The translations under genes and the position numbers were made by a program. A stretch of 64,000 nt of DNA from contig CP036432.1 in the NCBI GenBank assembly GCA_007753675.1, positions 3,384,394 to 3,448,393 of the forward strand, in the 5' to 3' direction. The notes under the pieces are model-generated. The model did no database searches. It saw nothing but the letters and a program-made list of their open reading frames with translations, and was not told the DNA's origin. The stretch is from Stieleria magnilauensis. GTDB taxonomy: Bacteria > Planctomycetota > Planctomycetia > Pirellulales > Pirellulaceae. This document shows positions 34,072 through 43,078 of the stretch, piece after piece; positions within the stretch are counted from its first letter, which is position 1; every line of letters begins with the position of its first letter.

Positions 34072-37000
34072 ATGGCGATTGAGTATCCCGAAATGATGAT
34101 CCGCAACGCAACCCTCATGCCTCCACTTCTGTTCGCTGCGCTTCTGGTCGGCGCGTTGCTGATCGGTGCGACCACCGCGTCGCCTCTTCAGGCCCAGCAG
34201 ACGCTGCAGCCCCAGCAAACCGCTCCGGCACCAGCCCAGCCGGCTCCCATTCAACCTGCTCCCGTTCAGCCCGCGCCTGCCAAACCGGCGGCCGTCCAAC
34301 CCGCTGCGGCCCAACCGGTTGAAAGCCCCTATCGTTATTGGACCACCAACTGGTCGCTCAAGGACATCGCCGTCGGTGACTTGGCCAACAAGCTGCGCAC
34401 GATCGGCCTGGGGCTGCCGATCAAAGTCGACGGTCTGGCGACGGTGGAGTTCGAAGTCGGCGTTCCGCTCAATGCACTCCGCACCGGCAAGGCCTATCGT
34501 TTGGAAGGATCGCTTTCGATCCGCGATCTGGTCGCCGACCAGATCCGTTTCGAAGTGTTTCGCGCCGAGGTGACGTATGCCGACGGCCGTTTGGATCTGG
34601 ACACGCTACGTGCCGTCGAGCAACTCGATGCCAGCGGAAATGCGCTGCCCACCGCCGGTTCGATTGCCGGCTCCGCTTCGGCTGAACTGTTGCCGCGGGG
34701 CAGCTTTAGCGCCGATGTCAAAACCACCAACCTCCGCATCGGCCCGATCGCGACGTTGATCTCGCGGTTGGGGTTCGCCGAGACCGACGGGGTCCCCCAA
34801 GGCTCGGTCACCGCAAACGTTTCGGTGCGGGGACAAGTCGACCAGCTCAATCAACCGGAAACGTTGAGCGTCAGTGGCGACCTGTCTGCTGAGAACCTGC
34901 GACGTGATTCCTCGATCCGATTTAGCTTGTCAGCCAAGCAATTCAGTTGGCAGAACGGACAGCTGGATCTGCCCAGCCTGCGGATCGAATCGAGCGATCG
35001 CCCCGAACTGTTCCTCGATGCCGACGCCAAGCTGCGGTTCGAGCGTTCCACGCATTTCGAATCGAATCTGACCGCCAACGACCTTCCCATGGAAGACTTG
35101 TTTGGACTGTTCATCTCGGATGCGGAATCGATCGTGCAGGGCAAACTCGATGCCCGAGGCCGTCTGGTCGGCACGATCGGCCCGGCCACAACGATCGATG
35201 AGCTGGATGTTGAATTGGCCCTCGCGTCGCCCTCGGTATCACTCGGCGGCGTGCAACTCGGCATCTTGGAACATGACATCCGTCTCACACGCAATCACAT
35301 CAACCTCGCTCCCCGAACCCTGCCCGACTCTGCAACCGATGATCCAAGCCTTCGCCCCAATTTGATCATCCGGTCGCTTGATGCGGACTTCGAAACCACG
35401 CCCGAGTTTGCCCGCTTCAGTCGGCTCAACGGAAGTCTGTTCGGAGGCACGATCTCCGGGGAGGGACAAATTGCCCGAAACGATCAACTCGATCACTCCT
35501 TGGACCTACGCTGGGAAAACATCAATCCCGAAATCGCGATTCCGATCAAGGCACTGGCACGGCGTCCCAAACTCTCCCTGGAGACCTCAGGACAAGTGCA
35601 GTGGAGTGTCCCGGCCGCAAAGGTTCTGCAACCGAGTGAACACCAGGGAACGATGGCGATCAACATCGCCGCATTGAAGCTTGGCGAAGAAACACTCGGC
35701 TCCGCGGACGTGCGTCTGTCGGTCCAACGCGATACGCTCGATTTAAACGTCGAAGGGACGCTGTTGGGCGGAACGATTAATGTTCGCAGTGATGCACCCT
35801 TGGACGCCACAACCCGTTGGAACCAAATCCCGTCAAAATTGCGGTTCACTGATTTCAAAGTCGAAAAACTCTCGCTGCGAAACCTTCTGTTACTGACCAC
35901 GTTGCAGCGTCCTCGATTTGACGGACGTGTCGATGCGACGGTGACGCCGACGTCTCTTGTCGGTGACCCCGCGGCGAATCTCCTGATCCACTTGGATGGC
36001 GTGACCGCCGACGGCGTCCTGATCGCCCGCTCGCTGCGACTTAATCTCACAGTCACCAACGATTCCATCGTCATTCGGTCGGCCCGCGGCACCTACGGAG
36101 GTGGCCAGTTGGATGCGAAAGGCGAATGGGCGATCGGTCCGGGCGTGAAGTTGATCACTGCGAGACTGACTCGGGCAAGGGGCAACAGAATTTTGTTGCC
36201 CATTCACCCCCAGGGCGACCAATGGGTCGGTGGAATCGTGTCCGGACGCGCAACGGTGACGGGCAACGGCGACAATTTCATTGACTCGGTGCGTCTGTCC
36301 GGTTCGGTGCAGGTCGAAAAAGGATTGACATTCGGTATTCCGGTCGGCGACGCGCATAGCCCGATGGTGGTGACGTTTGACACGGGCCTGGGAAACTGGC
36401 AAGCAAAATTTCCGCTCGTGCAATCCACCTTGGCCAGGGGACGGCTCACCGGAGGTTTGTCGCTCCGTTCGGCCGGAGCGGGGCAGAAGGGCACCCACCT
36501 GGACAGCGACTGGCGGATCAACCATGTCGACTTTGAATCGTTGCTGCGTACCTACGTCGGAACACGAACGATCGGCCGGGGTGACGTCACCGGCACGTTG
36601 CACTTGGACGGCAACTACATTCGAGACGCTCGGGATTTGAATGGTCAGTTTCGTTTGCAACTCGGTGGGACCGATGCCACCGCCGTGCCTGGATTGGCGT
36701 CGGCGGGGTCCCTGCTGGGAGCCACGTCGTTGATCGGGACTCGGTTCGAGCAAGGCGAGGCCGTGGGCCGCATCCGAAAAGGGATCATCCTGCTGGAATC
36801 CGTTCTGATGACATCCGATCGCGTCCATGTGGCCGCCCAGGGAAGTGCCGGCTTGCTCGATCGTCGACTTCACGTCAACACGATCATTTCGACCGGCAAC
36901 TTTCAAGCACAAAACCTACTGTTGTCGCGAATCAACACCCCCACCTTTACCGACTTTCTGCCACTCCGATCGGTGAATCGACTCTTGAGCGATCGAACGT

Positions 37001-37140
37001 TTGTCCTCGAAATCTCCGGCCCGACCCGAGATCCCATCATTCGGCTGATGTCGGGGGAAACACTCCGCGCAAACGTCCAAAGGTTTGCCCGCCAGCAAGC
37101 CTTCAGCATCATTGCCGCCGACGCACTCTTGACTGACTAG
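34072..37140 (+). CDS. large AsmA-like secreted/envelope protein
   Basis: About 1022 residues. One hydrophobic N-terminal segment (LLFAALLVGALLIGATTA) is followed by a Pro/Ala/Gln linker (about residues 44-85) and a long beta-rich body. Repeats such as 'sleGtllGGtinvrsdapld', 'GRLTGGLSLRS' and the end region EGQIARNDQLDHSLDLRW are the pattern of AsmA/TamB-like proteins, in which a rolling beta-helix spans between membranes and moves lipids. The C-terminal part GLASAGSLLGATSLIGTRF and VRIRKGIILLESVLM matches the usual AsmA_2/DUF3971 end. Assignment is by pattern. An earlier in-frame start at 34024 is possible; Met at 34096 also. Confidence 0.65.
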   Translation: MAIEYPEMMIRNATLMPPLLFAALLVGALLIGATTASPLQAQQTLQPQQTAPAPAQPAPIQPAPVQPAPAKPAAVQPAAAQPVESPYRYWTTNWSLKDIAVGDLANKLRTIGLGLPIKVDGLATVEFEVGVPLNALRTGKAYRLEGSLSIRDLVADQIRFEVFRAEVTYADGRLDLDTLRAVEQLDASGNALPTAGSIAGSASAELLPRGSFSADVKTTNLRIGPIATLISRLGFAETDGVPQGSVTANVSVRGQVDQLNQPETLSVSGDLSAENLRRDSSIRFSLSAKQFSWQNGQLDLPSLRIESSDRPELFLDADAKLRFERSTHFESNLTANDLPMEDLFGLFISDAESIVQGKLDARGRLVGTIGPATTIDELDVELALASPSVSLGGVQLGILEHDIRLTRNHINLAPRTLPDSATDDPSLRPNLIIRSLDADFETTPEFARFSRLNGSLFGGTISGEGQIARNDQLDHSLDLRWENINPEIAIPIKALARRPKLSLETSGQVQWSVPAAKVLQPSEHQGTMAINIAALKLGEETLGSADVRLSVQRDTLDLNVEGTLLGGTINVRSDAPLDATTRWNQIPSKLRFTDFKVEKLSLRNLLLLTTLQRPRFDGRVDATVTPTSLVGDPAANLLIHLDGVTADGVLIARSLRLNLTVTNDSIVIRSARGTYGGGQLDAKGEWAIGPGVKLITARLTRARGNRILLPIHPQGDQWVGGIVSGRATVTGNGDNFIDSVRLSGSVQVEKGLTFGIPVGDAHSPMVVTFDTGLGNWQAKFPLVQSTLARGRLTGGLSLRSAGAGQKGTHLDSDWRINHVDFESLLRTYVGTRTIGRGDVTGTLHLDGNYIRDARDLNGQFRLQLGGTDATAVPGLASAGSLLGATSLIGTRFEQGEAVGRIRKGIILLESVLMTSDRVHVAAQGSAGLLDRRLHVNTIISTGNFQAQNLLLSRINTPTFTDFLPLRSVNRLLSDRTFVLEISGPTRDPIIRLMSGETLRANVQRFARQQAFSIIAADALLTD

Positions 37141-37149
37141 TGGTCCGTC

Positions 37150-37255
37150 CAGCTCAATTTTCGGGTAGTGGACGAGGCGACGAGTCCTCCGTAATCGGCA
37201 TATCGGCAAGGACTCGTCGCCTCGTCCACGACCGCCGACCCGAAAACCAAGGTGC
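37150..37255. repeat. dispersed palindromic repeat with 16-bp stem, copy 2
   Basis: The same element as at 31738-31848, inverted: CAGCTCAATTTTCGGGTAG at the left, CCGACCCGAAAACCAAGG at the right, with the GAGGCGACGAGTCCT hairpin between. It lies right after the AsmA-like stop codon, where its hairpin could help end transcription. Confidence 0.85.
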
Positions 37256-37392
37256 AGTCAGAGCACTCGTGCTTCGCTACCGTTGAGCAACGGTGGCAAA
37301 CGAAGCCGTGGAAACCGTAACGATTGGGTAAAGCGAATCGGTCGGCACACATCTTCAATCAAAGTGGGGCCGATCATGCCGATCATGACGGT

Positions 37393-38412
37393 ATGACTAC
37401 GCCACACCACAAATCGCTTGTTGGGATTCATCTGATTCTGCTCCCGCTGCTGGCCGGCTGCAGCGCGTTGGGGTTCGCGCCCTATCCGGTCGCGCACGTC
37501 ATGACCGATGATACCCAGGCCGTTTTGGCCCAGACCCCCAGCAATCTGGATGTCCCGCGTGAGCTCTCCAAGGAAGTCCAGGTCGCCCACTATCTGCAGC
37601 CCGGCGATGAATTATTGATCGAGACGACGGACGGGGATTCGACAGTCCGACTGCCTGCCGACCAACGGATCCTCGCCGACGGCAGCGTCGACTTGGGGGC
37701 ATACGGCCGCGTCGTGGTGGCAAGCAAGACGCTCGAGCAAGCCGAAGCCTTGATCCAACGTGCCATATTTGACCTCAGCGGGGAATCCACAGCCGTCAAC
37801 GTTCGATTGATCGCGCCCATCCACCGCTACTACGTGATCGGGGAGGTCAATTCTCCAGGGGCGTACTCATTGACCGGCCACGAAACCGTTTTGGATGCCA
37901 TCATGGAAGCCGGTGGATTGACCGCACGCGCGTCCGCCTGCGATTTGCTGCTGGCGCGGCCGACCGAACCATCCGCCTGCCGGGTCACGCTCCCGGTCTG
38001 TTATCGTTCGATCACACAGCTGGGCGATTCGACCACGAACTACCATTTGAAGCCCGGCGATCGGATCTTCGTGTCCCGGCAATCCCTGTGCGAGGAACTC
38101 ACCGGACCACTCCTGGGCAGTAGGACCTGCGATCGCTGTTGCAAGCGACAAGTGGCCTGTTGTGACCCCCGTGTCGCCCCGATCGACTTGCCCAATTTCA
38201 TCACGTCGATGTTTGAAACGATCGTTCCTGTGGATCCGCCCGATGCTGACTCCAATGGCTCCAACGCGACAGACTCCAACGCACCCGACACGTACACACC
38301 AGAGCTGACGCCGCAAAATCCTGCACCGCCCCCGCAACGCCCTGCAGACGGTCCGCGGCCCACACCGGGCCGACTCGATGGCGAACTCGATTTCGGCATG
38401 CAACTGCGTTGA
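37393..38412 (+). CDS. Wza-type polysaccharide export lipoprotein
   Basis: 339 residues. A lipoprotein signal peptide (LILLPLLAGCS, lipid Cys about residue 24) precedes the Poly_export domain (YLQPGDELLIETTDGD ... LADGSVDLGAYGRVVV) and an SLBB domain (YYVIGEVNSPGAYSLTGHETVLDAIMEAGGL). A Pro-rich low-complexity C-terminus follows a Cys-rich patch (CDRCCKRQVACCD). Wza-like proteins form the outer-membrane channel for capsule or exopolysaccharide. The ATG at 37393 fits the signal peptide; an upstream frame from 37324 adds a polar stretch. Its biosynthesis partners are not adjacent but a polysaccharide cluster lies at 57-63 kb. Confidence 0.85.
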   Translation: MTTPHHKSLVGIHLILLPLLAGCSALGFAPYPVAHVMTDDTQAVLAQTPSNLDVPRELSKEVQVAHYLQPGDELLIETTDGDSTVRLPADQRILADGSVDLGAYGRVVVASKTLEQAEALIQRAIFDLSGESTAVNVRLIAPIHRYYVIGEVNSPGAYSLTGHETVLDAIMEAGGLTARASACDLLLARPTEPSACRVTLPVCYRSITQLGDSTTNYHLKPGDRIFVSRQSLCEELTGPLLGSRTCDRCCKRQVACCDPRVAPIDLPNFITSMFETIVPVDPPDADSNGSNATDSNAPDTYTPELTPQNPAPPPQRPADGPRPTPGRLDGELDFGMQLR

Positions 38413-39100
38413 TGACTCAACCGCGCCGTTTTTCAATCACGTTGGCAGATTGCTGACGGCCCCGGGCTTCGATCAACCGTCGGTCGACTCCAGCCGAAGA
38501 ATCCGCCACCGGGCAGCCATCCCCAACGGTGATGGCTTTCCGCGATGCCTCTGATTCTGACGAGCTTGCCGATTCTCGGTGCCGTCAAACGACTATCGAG
38601 TTTCACGCACGCTGCGGCCGCTCGACGCTGCTGCGGAACTCGGCAATTCGTTCGAAACTCGCCCATTATTTAGACTATTTAACAGCTCAACGGGGACCGT
38701 AAACAGCAACCCGTGAACCGTCGAGATGACGATCTGGGGAGATGGCTGGCCGTTAGACGCCGCTTGTGGGATGATCGTGCTCATTTGTGATCTCGCTTCC
38801 GATTGAGAGTAGAATCCGATAATGGCTTATCGGCAATCGCCACGCAACATTCATTCCATTCTTGAGATCAACTGCGGAAATCCCCAAAACAGGCTCCGAC
38901 GCGGCCGGCCGGGTGAATCAATGCGGGCGCCGACACAGCGGGAATCCCCCCAGCTTCTCTTGCACTGAACGGACGATCCCGATGAAATGTGCGAATGTGT
39001 CAATGCTCCGTTCCCCTGCGACCACCTGCACAGTGTCAAACGCTGCGCCAACCCCAGCACAGCGCCGATGCCCACACCCATTCCTCTCGATGCAACGTTG
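38413..39100. other. 688 bases with at most one small gene
   Basis: Between the export lipoprotein and the RimB-like gene. Apart from a 63-codon frame on the minus strand (38593-38784) nothing gene-like is seen, and there is no strong hairpin or repeat. Confidence 0.35.
38593..38784 (-). CDS. possible small protein
   Basis: 63 codons (MSTIIPQAASNGQPSPQIVI, then a hydrophobic part VHGLLFTVPVELLNSL and a polar tail). The codon use is compatible with a gene, but the ribosome site is weak and no homologue is recognised. It could be spurious. Confidence 0.3.
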   Translation of the reverse strand: MSTIIPQAASNGQPSPQIVISTVHGLLFTVPVELLNSLNNGRVSNELPSSAAASSGRSVRETR

Positions 39101-39562
39101 ATGACCGACAAAACCAGCCTGCCGATCATTGGTTGGCGTGAATGGATTGCTCTGCCCGATTTGGGCATCAAGTTTATCAAAGCCAAAATCGATACCGGGG
39201 CACGCTCCTCGTCGCTGCACGCGTTCGACATCGAAGTGTTTGAAAAAGACGACGAGCAATGGGCGCGATTCAAAGTGAACCCGGTGCAGCGAAACGAAAC
39301 CTGGGAGATCGAATCGACCGCCCCGGTGATCGACATGCGTGCGATCCGCAGTTCGAGCGGCCAATCCGAAGTCCGCCCGGTGGTGAAAACGACGGTGCGG
39401 TTGATGGGCCAACAATTCGACATCGAGTTGACGTTGGCCGATCGTAACCAGATGGGGTTTCGCATGCTGCTCGGCCGCGAAGCCTTTCGTCGACGCTTTT
39501 TGATCGACCCGGGAAAGTCCTACCGCGGAGGCATCCCGAAAAAGCGAAAACGCCAACCCTGA
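39101..39562 (+). CDS. RimB-like retropepsin-type protease (ATP-dependent zinc protease family)
   Basis: 153 residues. The active-site motif AKIDTGARSSSLHAF has the Asp-Thr-Gly of a retropepsin-like aspartic fold; the second half has GQQFDIELTLADRNQMGFRMLLGREAF. This is the family annotated as ATP-dependent zinc protease or RimB, whose genes often sit beside rimK. RimB-type proteins cleave poly-glutamate tails or modulate RimK in other bacteria. A Met at 39068 is an alternative start. It lies 148 bases before rimK on the same strand. Confidence 0.85.
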   Translation: MTDKTSLPIIGWREWIALPDLGIKFIKAKIDTGARSSSLHAFDIEVFEKDDEQWARFKVNPVQRNETWEIESTAPVIDMRAIRSSSGQSEVRPVVKTTVRLMGQQFDIELTLADRNQMGFRMLLGREAFRRRFLIDPGKSYRGGIPKKRKRQP

Positions 39563-39710
39563 TTGACCGCCTGGTACTTTCACTCAGCCTCTTTTAACAC
39601 AGCCTCTTTCAATACAGCGTCCCGTCACTCGGCAAGCTCTCCGATTTTCATGCCGCCCGGCTAGACCTGTCGTCGGCCCCTCAAACACTCACTCCACCCG
39701 CACTGGTTTC

Positions 39711-40958
39711 ATGAAACTCGGAATCCTTTCCTGCAGTCCGCGAGCTTACAGCACGCGTCGGTTACGCGAGGCGGCGGATCAACGTGGCCACCAGGTCAAG
39801 GTGCTCGATACATTGAAATTCGCGATCGACTTGGAACGCGGCGCACCAGATCTGTATTTTCGCCGCAAACACCTCAGCGATTATGATGCAATCCTGCCCC
39901 GAATCGGAGCGTCGATCACCTACTACGGGACCGCGGTCGTTCGACAGTTCGAACAGATGAACGTGTTTTCGGCCAACAGTTCCTCCGGCATCGCCAATTC
40001 GCGCGACAAGCTCCGCAGTCTGCAGATCCTCAGCCGGCACCAAATTGGAATTCCCCGCACCACCTTTGTGCGCGACAAACGCGACGTATTCCCGGCCATC
40101 GAGCGGGTCGGGGGCGCGCCGGTGATCATCAAGTTGCTCGAGGGAACGCAAGGGATCGGCGTGTTGCTGGCCGAGACGATTCAATCGGCCGAAACCATCG
40201 TCGAGCTATTGCAGAGCCAAAACCAAAACGTGCTGATTCAAAAGTTTGTCGCCGAAAGCAAGGGCCGCGACATTCGGGCGTTTGTCGTCGGCGATCAAGT
40301 GATTGCGGCGATGCGGCGGGTCGCCCAGGGACACGAATTTCGCAGCAACGTTCATCGCGGCGGCATGACCGAAGCGATTGAATTGGACGAGGAGTATCGC
40401 AACACGGCGTTGCGGGCCACCCAAATCATGGGGCTGCGCGTCGCCGGAGTCGACATGTTGGAAGGCCGCGACGGTCCCCAGATCATGGAAATCAATTCTT
40501 CGCCGGGACTCGAGGGCATCGAACGCTGCACCCAATTGGACATCGCCGGCGCGATCGTCGACCACATCGCGTCGCACGTCGATTTCCCCGAAATCGATCT
40601 GCGGCAACGGTTGACGGTCAGCCGCGGGTACGGCGTGACCGAAATCAGTATCCCCGAGGGGGCTGACATGATCGGTTCGACGATCGCCAGCAGCGGGTTG
40701 ATGGACAATCATGTCAACGTGCTGACGCTGTATCGCGATGCCGCGGTGATCCCCAACCCCCGCGGCGATCGTGAACTGCAAGCCGGCGATCGTCTGCTCT
40801 GTTTCGGTAAACTTGAAACCCTTCGTCATCTGGTGCCCAAGAAGACCCGTCGACGCCGCTGCCCGACGGTGAAAGAATTGCCGGAATTGCCGGTCGCCAA
40901 CCAGGTTCACGACCACCACGACGATGCCGTCGTCGAAACGATGCGGGAAGCGATCTGA
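39711..40958 (+). CDS. RimK-type ATP-grasp ligase fused to a TrkA-C (RCK_C) domain
   Basis: 415 residues. Residues 1-295 align in pattern with RimK: RimK_N start MKLGILSCSPRAYSTRRLRE, then PRIGASITYYG, ARDKLRS-like SRDKLRSLQIL, the ATP-grasp VIIKLLEGTQGIGV, the RSNVHRGG loop and the Mg ligands MEINSSPGLEGIE. RimK adds glutamate to ribosomal protein S6 C-termini. About residues 305-375 form an added regulatory TrkA-C domain (GVTEISIPEGADMIGSTIAS ... ELQAGDRLLCFG), which normally gates K+ transport proteins. A basic tail follows. E. coli RimK is about 300 residues, so this is an unusual fusion. The next gene is a cation antiporter with TrkA-N. Confidence 0.9.
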   Translation: MKLGILSCSPRAYSTRRLREAADQRGHQVKVLDTLKFAIDLERGAPDLYFRRKHLSDYDAILPRIGASITYYGTAVVRQFEQMNVFSANSSSGIANSRDKLRSLQILSRHQIGIPRTTFVRDKRDVFPAIERVGGAPVIIKLLEGTQGIGVLLAETIQSAETIVELLQSQNQNVLIQKFVAESKGRDIRAFVVGDQVIAAMRRVAQGHEFRSNVHRGGMTEAIELDEEYRNTALRATQIMGLRVAGVDMLEGRDGPQIMEINSSPGLEGIERCTQLDIAGAIVDHIASHVDFPEIDLRQRLTVSRGYGVTEISIPEGADMIGSTIASSGLMDNHVNVLTLYRDAAVIPNPRGDRELQAGDRLLCFGKLETLRHLVPKKTRRRRCPTVKELPELPVANQVHDHHDDAVVETMREAI

Positions 40959-41028
40959 ATGATCCAACCGAGCCATTGATCCGGCGCCCCACACACGACC
41001 CCACTGACTGCTGATGGAATGATGGCCG

Positions 41029-42876
41029 ATGGATTTCCTGTTCTACCTCGCGTTGATTCCTGCCCTGGCGGTCGCCGCCCAGTGGCTCGCCTGGCGCACC
41101 AACCTGCCCGGCATCCTGCTGCTGTTGTTGATCGGGGTCGCCGTCGGCGGGTTGTCCCGCCCGGATGATTTGTTGGCCGATTTGGTCGACGGTGATCCAA
41201 CCATTACCGGACCGCGAATCCTCTTTCCGCTGGTCTCGCTGGCCGTCGCCGTGATCATGCTCGAAGGCGGTTTGTCGCTCAAACTCAGCGAACTCCGCGA
41301 GGCGGGGTCACCCGCATTTCGCCTTTGCACGCTCGGTGCCGCGGTGACCGCGATCGCCGCCACGATCGCAGCCCATTTCTGTTTCGACTTCACCTGGCGG
41401 CTGAGCGCCCTTCTCGGTGCGATCCTGGTCGTCACCGGCCCGACGGTGATCGGACCACTGCTGCACCAAGTCAAACCGAGCCGTCGTGTCGCCAACACGC
41501 TGAAATGGGAAGGCATCGTGATCGACCCGATCGGAGCCGTGTTGGCCGTTCTGGTGTTCGAAATCTTACTGCTTCACCCGGGCAAAGCCGACTTGGGGCA
41601 CGGCGTGATGCTGTTGGGATGGACCGTCCTGGTCGGAGCCGTGTTGGGCGCACTGGGCGGCTGGGTGCTCACCCATGGCATTCGCCGCTACCTGATTCCC
41701 GATCACCTTCACGGCGTCGTGTCGCTGACGACCGCCCTGTTGCTGTTCGCCGTCAGCGACCACTTCGCTCATGAGTCCGGACTGATCACCGTCACCGTGC
41801 TGGGAATCTGGTTGACCAATCAGCATGAGTTTGACATCGAACACATCATCGAATTCCAAGAGAACCTGCGGACGTTGCTGATCGGTTGTTTGTTCATCGT
41901 GCTCGGTTCGCGGGTCGACATCAGCGCGGTCGGACAGGTCGGCTGGGCGGGCTTGCTTTTCGTCGCCCTGCTGATCGTTCTGGTCCGTCCGCTGAGTGTC
42001 TTTGTGTCCTTGCTCGGCAGTGGTCTCAATTTTCGCGAGCAGACGTTTATCGCGATGCTCGCCCCGCGGGGGATCGTTGCCGCCGCGGTCAGCAGCATCT
42101 TTGCACTGCGGATCGAGCAAACGGCCGAAATCAGTTTGTCCGGCGCCGATCAACTGGCGACCATCACGTTCCTGGTCATCATCAGCACCGTGGCCTTCTA
42201 TGGCCTGTTGGCGTCACCCATCGCCCAGGCGCTCGGGCTGTCCGACCCCAACCGGAACGGCGTGCTGATTGCGGGCGCCGATGACTGGGTGATTCGGTTT
42301 GCATTGGAATTGAAAAAAGCGGGTTGTCCCGTCGTCATGATCGATACCAACTATCGCAAAGTCACCAAGGCCAAGCTGGAGGGGCTGGAAGCGATCTGTG
42401 CCAACATCATGAACGAACACGCCCGTGACGAGCTTTCGCTTTCCGGGATCGGACACATGATGGCCATGACGCCCAACGACGAAGTCAACAGCCTGGCCGT
42501 CCGCGAGTGCCGATCGATTTTCGGACGGGCCAAGACGTACCAGCTGACATTCAAATCAGACAACCGACGCGGCATGACGCGGCACCTGATGGGACGCGAA
42601 CTCTTCGACGCCACCCTCACCCACTCCAAAATCAGCCAACTGGTCGCGCAAGGATTCGAATTCAAGACCACGGCAATCAGCGACGAATTCACCTTCCAGG
42701 ACTTTCAGAACCTGTATGCTGAGCAACACGTCCTGGCAATCATCACCGACAAGACGCCGCAGAACAACGAGAGAATGTCGCTGACGCTGGTCACCGCCGA
42801 TGAAGCCGCCGAGCCCAAACCGGGAGACGCCGTGCTCGCATTGGTCAATCCGCTGCAATCAGACCCGGCGTCCTGA
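41029..42876 (+). CDS. CPA-type cation/proton antiporter with TrkA-N domain
   Basis: 615 residues. Residues 1-400 form about twelve membrane helices of the NhaP/KefC-like Na+(K+)/H+ exchanger fold, with the ion-site helix VIDPIGAVLAVLVFE and LAPRGIVAAAVSSIFAL. A cytosolic TrkA-N (RCK_N) Rossmann domain follows at about 410-520 (GVLIAGADDWVIRFALELKKAGCPVVMIDTN is its start), then a poorly conserved C-terminal part (AISDEFTFQDFQNLYAEQHV) that may be a degenerate RCK_C. The substrate ion (K+ or Na+) is not certain. It starts 70 bases after the RimK-TrkA-C gene, so the two are probably in one operon. Confidence 0.88.
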   Translation: MDFLFYLALIPALAVAAQWLAWRTNLPGILLLLLIGVAVGGLSRPDDLLADLVDGDPTITGPRILFPLVSLAVAVIMLEGGLSLKLSELREAGSPAFRLCTLGAAVTAIAATIAAHFCFDFTWRLSALLGAILVVTGPTVIGPLLHQVKPSRRVANTLKWEGIVIDPIGAVLAVLVFEILLLHPGKADLGHGVMLLGWTVLVGAVLGALGGWVLTHGIRRYLIPDHLHGVVSLTTALLLFAVSDHFAHESGLITVTVLGIWLTNQHEFDIEHIIEFQENLRTLLIGCLFIVLGSRVDISAVGQVGWAGLLFVALLIVLVRPLSVFVSLLGSGLNFREQTFIAMLAPRGIVAAAVSSIFALRIEQTAEISLSGADQLATITFLVIISTVAFYGLLASPIAQALGLSDPNRNGVLIAGADDWVIRFALELKKAGCPVVMIDTNYRKVTKAKLEGLEAICANIMNEHARDELSLSGIGHMMAMTPNDEVNSLAVRECRSIFGRAKTYQLTFKSDNRRGMTRHLMGRELFDATLTHSKISQLVAQGFEFKTTAISDEFTFQDFQNLYAEQHVLAIITDKTPQNNERMSLTLVTADEAAEPKPGDAVLALVNPLQSDPAS

Positions 42877-42956
42877 TCGTCGCCATGATCCCAAACGCGA
42901 AAGCCGATACCGTCGACACCGCTTCTCATTCGCTCGGAAAGAATTGCCAATCAGTC

Positions 42957-43078
42957 GGCAAGTGTTTCGCCCGCCCCTCGATGACAACCATTGAATCGGG
43001 GGCGATGACGTAAAAAAAACGCGGGACGCAAAGTTCTCCGATGTTGCCCCTTGATGGGTCAAACCCGGAGATTTTTTT
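42957..43078 (+). promoter_or_regulatory. structured cheA leader, candidate c-di-GMP-I-like riboswitch
   Basis: In order: GGCAA (42957-42961), a strong hairpin CGCCCCTCGAT / ATCGGGGGCG (42972-43004), the word GGGACGCAAAG (43023-43033) that is characteristic of the GEMM/c-di-GMP-I aptamer, then a hairpin whose 3' arm CGGAG (43066-43070) pairs with CTCCG (43036-43040). That GGAG is the Shine-Dalgarno sequence of cheA, eight bases before its GTG, so folding would hide it. A run of seven T follows. The 3' half does not match the GEMM consensus well, so the class is uncertain; the hidden ribosome site is directly visible. Confidence 0.4.

Noticed and set aside
43036-43078. Plain rho-independent terminator before cheA
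   Set aside because: The hairpin and T-run abut the GTG and the 3' arm contains the ribosome site, so RBS control fits better, though attenuation is not excluded.
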